The notes beneath the pieces were generated by a model. It saw only the letters and a program-made list of their open reading frames with translations. It searched no databases and had not been told where the DNA came from. A program made the translations under genes and the position numbers. From an uncultured Bacteroidota bacterium (GTDB lineage: Bacteria; Bacteroidota; Bacteroidia; Bacteroidales; SZUA-534), in NCBI GenBank assembly GCA_937885735.1, contig CALABN010000098.1:1-15725 (forward strand): a stretch of DNA of 15,725 bases. Reading direction: 5' to 3'. Shown piece after piece: positions 12,599 to 15,725 of this stretch (within the stretch, counting starts at the first letter, position 1; every line of letters starts with the position of its first letter).

Positions 12599-15226
12599 AT
12601 GAGCAAGGAAAACGTAAAGACCCCATTGATGGGCCAATACAACCAGATAAAGGCAAAGCACCCCGACGCCATTCTGCTGTTCAGGGTTGGCGACTTCTAC
12701 GAGACTTTTGCCGAAGACGCAGTCAAGACATCGAAGATACTGAACATCACGCTCACAAAACGTGCCAATGGCTCGGCTTCATCTGTGGACCTGGCAGGAT
12801 TCCCGTACCACGCGCTCGACACCTATCTGCCAAAACTTGTCCGTGCAGGGCAGCGTGTGGCGATTTGCGAGCAGCTTGAAGACCCTAAACTCTGCAAGAC
12901 TCTTGTCAAACGAGGCGTAATAGAACTTGTCACACCAGGCGTGTCAACCAGCGACAACATACTTGAAAACAAGGAAAACAACTTCCTCGCATCGGTATAT
13001 TTTGAAAAGAAACAAGGCGGAATATCGTTTCTCGACATCTCTACAGGCGAATTCTACGTGGCCGAAGGAAGCATCGACTACATTAACAAGTTGATACAGA
13101 GTTTCCGTCCAAAAGAGATTCTCTACAAGCGCGACACCAAAGAGCAGTTTCAGGAAATGTTCGGAATGGGGTACTACATCTACGCCATTGACGAGTGGGT
13201 ATTCTCTGAACAAGCCGCAACCGACCGTCTGCTCAAGCACTTCCAGACACAATCGCTAAAAGGATTCGGCATCGACAAACTGATACTCGGAACCATAGCC
13301 GCAGGTGCAATACTCTACTACCTCGACTTAACGCAGCATACGCAGATAAGCAACATTACGGGAATACGACGGATTGCCGAAGATGAATATGTATGGATTG
13401 ACCGTTTCACATTCCGCAACCTTGAGATTTTCAGTCCGCTGAACGAGGACGGACACAGTCTCATCGACATTATCGACAACACGCTCACTCCTATGGGCTC
13501 GCGTATGCTGAAACGCTGGATGTCGCTTCCGCTGAAAAACGTGACGGCAATCAACGAACGTCAGCAGATTACTGCACATTTCATTGAAAATGAAGATACA
13601 AAATCAGCATTAGAGGCTGAATTGAAGAATGTGGGCGACCTTGAACGACTTATCAGCAAGGTGACTTTCGGACGCATCAATCCACGCGAAATGCTCGCAC
13701 TGAAAACCGCACTCAAGTCCATTGCCCCGACAAAGCAAATCTGCGAGGCCTCTAATGTGCCTGCCCTGCAGGTTATCGGCGAGCAATTAAACCCTTGCGC
13801 ATCAATTTGCCAAAGGATTGAAAACGAGATTTGCCTCGACCCACCCGTGCAGATTGCCAAAGGCGGCGTGATAAACAAGGGCGTGAATGCCGAACTCGAC
13901 GAACTGCGCCAAATTGCTTATTCGGGAAAGGACTACCTGATTGAGCTTCAACAAAATGAAAGCGAACGAACTGGCATACCGTCGCTGAAGGTAAGTTTCA
14001 ACAACGTGTTCGGGTACTACATTGAAGTACGCAACACTCACAAGGACAAGGTGCCTGAAGACTGGATTCGCAAGCAGACTCTTGTCAATGCCGAACGCTA
14101 CATCACGCCTGAACTTAAGGAATACGAAGAGAAGATTCTGGGGGCAGAAGAGAAGATTCTCGCCCTCGAGCAAAAGATTTACAACGACCTGATTTTCGCC
14201 ATATCGGAATTTGTATCAGCCATTCAACTTGATGCAGGTCTGCTGTCGAAGATTGACTGTCTGCTCTCATTCGCCACAACGGCGCAGCTTCACAACTACT
14301 GCCGTCCAGTAGTTGACGAAAGCCGCACATTCGAGATTCGTCAAGGACGCCACCCCGTGATTGAGACTCAAATGCAGCCAGGCGAGGAATACGTTTCAAA
14401 CGACGTGTCGCTGAACGACGAAAACCAACAGATAATAATCATCACAGGCCCAAATATGGCTGGAAAATCGGCATTGCTGCGACAGACCGCACTCATTGTA
14501 CTGCTTGCGCAAATAGGCGCCTACGTGCCCGCACAATCGGCCCATATAGGCTACATCGACCGTGTTTTCACACGCGTTGGCGCATCTGACAACATATCGG
14601 TTGGCGAATCAACATTTATGGTGGAGATGAACGAGGCGGCAAGCATACTGAACAATATGAGTGAGCGTTCTCTTGTTCTTTTTGATGAACTTGGCAGAGG
14701 CACCAGCACCTACGATGGCATATCCATTGCATGGGCTATAGTGGAGTATATCCACGAGAACCCTACAGCAAAAGCACGCACACTTTTTGCAACCCACTAC
14801 CACGAACTTAACGAAATGGAGAAAAATTTTAAAAGAGTTAAAAATTTTAACATTTCTGTTAGGGAATCTGAAAATAAAGTTATATTTTTGCGTCGTCTTG
14901 TCAGAGGCGGCAGTGAGCACAGTTTTGGTATTCACGTGGCACAGATGGCAGGAATGCCCAAGAGCATAGTGAAACGTGCATCTGAGGTTCTTAAAAAATT
15001 AGAGGGGGAGAACTCAAAGGGTGTTGCACAAGGATTGTCTCACTCCAAAAAAATGAGAGATGCGGCAGAGTCAAGAGAGGGATTGCAACTAAGTTTCTTC
15101 CAACTTGATGACCCTGTGCTGAGCCAAGTGCGTGATGAGATTCTAAAGATAGACATCAATAGTCTTACACCCATTGAGGCACTTAATAAGCTTAATGAGA
15201 TAAAGAAGATTATTAGCGGAAGGTGA
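12599..15226 (+). CDS. mutS: DNA mismatch repair protein MutS
   Basis: An 875-residue MutS, the dimeric ATPase that detects mismatches and recruits MutL. The N-terminal mismatch-recognition domain has [12 protein letters not shown] with the intercalating Phe-Tyr-Glu at residues 33-35, then [20 protein letters not shown] and [12 protein letters not shown]. The connector, lever and clamp domains follow, with [20 protein letters not shown] in the middle. The ATPase domain carries Walker A GPNMAGKS near 617-624, the signature [11 protein letters not shown] near 666, Walker [17 protein letters not shown] near 690 and the [11 protein letters not shown] switch. The C-terminal helices ([28 protein letters not shown]) are complete. 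I chose ATG 12599; the frame opens at TTG 12572, but those nine residues overlap the likely promoter. A 60-base stretch near 14821-14880 is only about 20% GC although flanks are near 50%. Confidence 0.97.
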   Translation: MSKENVKTPLMGQYNQIKAKHPDAILLFRVGDFYETFAEDAVKTSKILNITLTKRANGSASSVDLAGFPYHALDTYLPKLVRAGQRVAICEQLEDPKLCKTLVKRGVIELVTPGVSTSDNILENKENNFLASVYFEKKQGGISFLDISTGEFYVAEGSIDYINKLIQSFRPKEILYKRDTKEQFQEMFGMGYYIYAIDEWVFSEQAATDRLLKHFQTQSLKGFGIDKLILGTIAAGAILYYLDLTQHTQISNITGIRRIAEDEYVWIDRFTFRNLEIFSPLNEDGHSLIDIIDNTLTPMGSRMLKRWMSLPLKNVTAINERQQITAHFIENEDTKSALEAELKNVGDLERLISKVTFGRINPREMLALKTALKSIAPTKQICEASNVPALQVIGEQLNPCASICQRIENEICLDPPVQIAKGGVINKGVNAELDELRQIAYSGKDYLIELQQNESERTGIPSLKVSFNNVFGYYIEVRNTHKDKVPEDWIRKQTLVNAERYITPELKEYEEKILGAEEKILALEQKIYNDLIFAISEFVSAIQLDAGLLSKIDCLLSFATTAQLHNYCRPVVDESRTFEIRQGRHPVIETQMQPGEEYVSNDVSLNDENQQIIIITGPNMAGKSALLRQTALIVLLAQIGAYVPAQSAHIGYIDRVFTRVGASDNISVGESTFMVEMNEAASILNNMSERSLVLFDELGRGTSTYDGISIAWAIVEYIHENPTAKARTLFATHYHELNEMEKNFKRVKNFNISVRESENKVIFLRRLVRGGSEHSFGIHVAQMAGMPKSIVKRASEVLKKLEGENSKGVAQGLSHSKKMRDAAESREGLQLSFFQLDDPVLSQVRDEILKIDINSLTPIEALNKLNEIKKIISGR

Positions 15227-15243
15227 GGCGGTGAGGCGGTGAT
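15224..15243 (+). repeat. Short tandem repeat GTGAGGCG at the mutS stop
   Basis: An 8-base unit GTGAGGCG occurs twice in tandem (15223-15238) followed by a partial third copy (GTGA). The first copy contains the mutS stop codon. It is too short for a clear role; replication slippage is the simplest origin. Confidence 0.6.
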
Positions 15244-15275
15244 TTGGTAAATGTAAATATTTAATAAAGGAAAAT

Positions 15276-15725
15276 ATGAAATTCGCACTAGTTACGGGAG
15301 CAAGTTCAGGCATCGGGTTGCAGTACGCACACCGATTGGCAGAACACTACAAGTATGACTTGGTACTTGTAAGCAATCAAGAAAAAGAAATCAAGGAAAC
15401 TGCCGATGAAATGGCAGAGAAATACGGAGTAAAGGCTATCTCTATCTACAAGGATTTATCTACAGAGAGTGCTCCGCAAGAGTTGTTTGATTACTGCAAG
15501 GAGAACGGCATAGAGATAGAAGTGCTGATTAACAATGCAGGCGTGTTTTTCTTCAATGACCTTGCCAATACCGCAGAAAAGAGGGTAAACCTTATGCTTC
15601 ACCTGCATATACGTACCGTTACAAACATGACACGTCTGTTTGGTGCCGCTATGGCTGAACGTGGACACGGTTATATCTTGAACATGAGTTCTATGAGTGC
15701 ATGGATGGCAATGCCTGGCATTCAA
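15276..15725 (+). CDS. Short-chain dehydrogenase/reductase, 5' part
   Basis: The first 150 codons of a classical SDR-family NAD(P)-dependent oxidoreductase, cut by the right edge of the window. Residues 7-14 (TGASSGIG) are the glycine-rich cofactor motif, KDL near 59-61 is the acidic residue that often contacts the adenine, NNAG at 86-89 stabilises the central sheet, and the catalytic serine lies in LNMSSMSAW near 138-141. The catalytic Tyr-x-x-x-Lys should come just after the last visible base. No signal peptide is visible, so the protein is probably cytoplasmic. The ATG at 15276 is 49 bases after mutS, preceded by AAAGGA, one of the few Shine-Dalgarno-like sequences in the window. The substrate cannot be told from this part. 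Confidence 0.9.
   Translation, partial: MKFALVTGASSGIGLQYAHRLAEHYKYDLVLVSNQEKEIKETADEMAEKYGVKAISIYKDLSTESAPQELFDYCKENGIEIEVLINNAGVFFFNDLANTAEKRVNLMLHLHIRTVTNMTRLFGAAMAERGHGYILNMSSMSAWMAMPGIQ

Noticed and set aside
13802..14173. 123-codon minus-strand ORF inside mutS
   Set aside because: Opposite a complete MutS with all motifs; no independent evidence for coding.
15224..15243. Tandem GTGAGGCG as a CRISPR-like or regulatory repeat
   Set aside because: Only two full copies, 8 bases, no spacers; too small to support more than replication slippage.

Overview
The window looks like chromosomal DNA of a member of the Bacteroidota, most likely order Bacteroidales (a Prevotella- or Muribaculum-like gut lineage is possible, but the sequence alone does not fix the genus). 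The grounds are a surface protein with a type IX secretion (T9SS) C-terminal domain, the gene order rplM-rpsI-rpsB-tsf, promoters of the Bacteroidota TTG-N19-TAnnTTTG type, and the near absence of Shine-Dalgarno sequences.

Left end (1-945): three unrelated coding fragments are stitched together within about 950 bases. They are an internal piece of an AmpG-like MFS permease (+), about 300 bases from the PHP-domain region of a DNA polymerase III alpha subunit that looks Firmicutes-like (-), and the N-terminal half of a polysaccharide flippase (-). The flippase and polymerase pieces are in one frame and form a single chimeric ORF. I regard this end as most likely an assembly or library chimera; a real rearrangement is the alternative.

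Glycan locus (1328-6097, +, AT-rich): a GT-B glycosyltransferase, a PIG-L/LmbE-type deacetylase, a second GT-B glycosyltransferase, a WbqC-family protein and a FemAB/GNAT-like acyltransferase, closely spaced and probably one operon, divergent from the flippase. Together they suggest synthesis of a cell-surface polysaccharide in which an N-acetylated sugar is deacetylated and may be re-acylated.

Surface protein (6248-9388, +): a 1046-residue secreted protein with a signal peptide, a lectin-like N-terminal region, Ig-like repeats, PKD-type repeats and a T9SS sorting domain. Base composition rises abruptly near base 7150, at a domain boundary, as if the AT-rich glycan island ends inside this gene.

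Housekeeping block (9568-12493, +): rplM, rpsI, rpsB and tsf, with a textbook Bacteroidota promoter, a hairpin at the predicted mRNA 5' end, a structured rpsI-rpsB spacer and a strong intrinsic terminator after tsf. It is followed by mutS (12599-15226, +) and the 5' part of a short-chain dehydrogenase gene that runs off the right edge.

I saw no tRNA, rRNA, CRISPR array, transposase or integrase.
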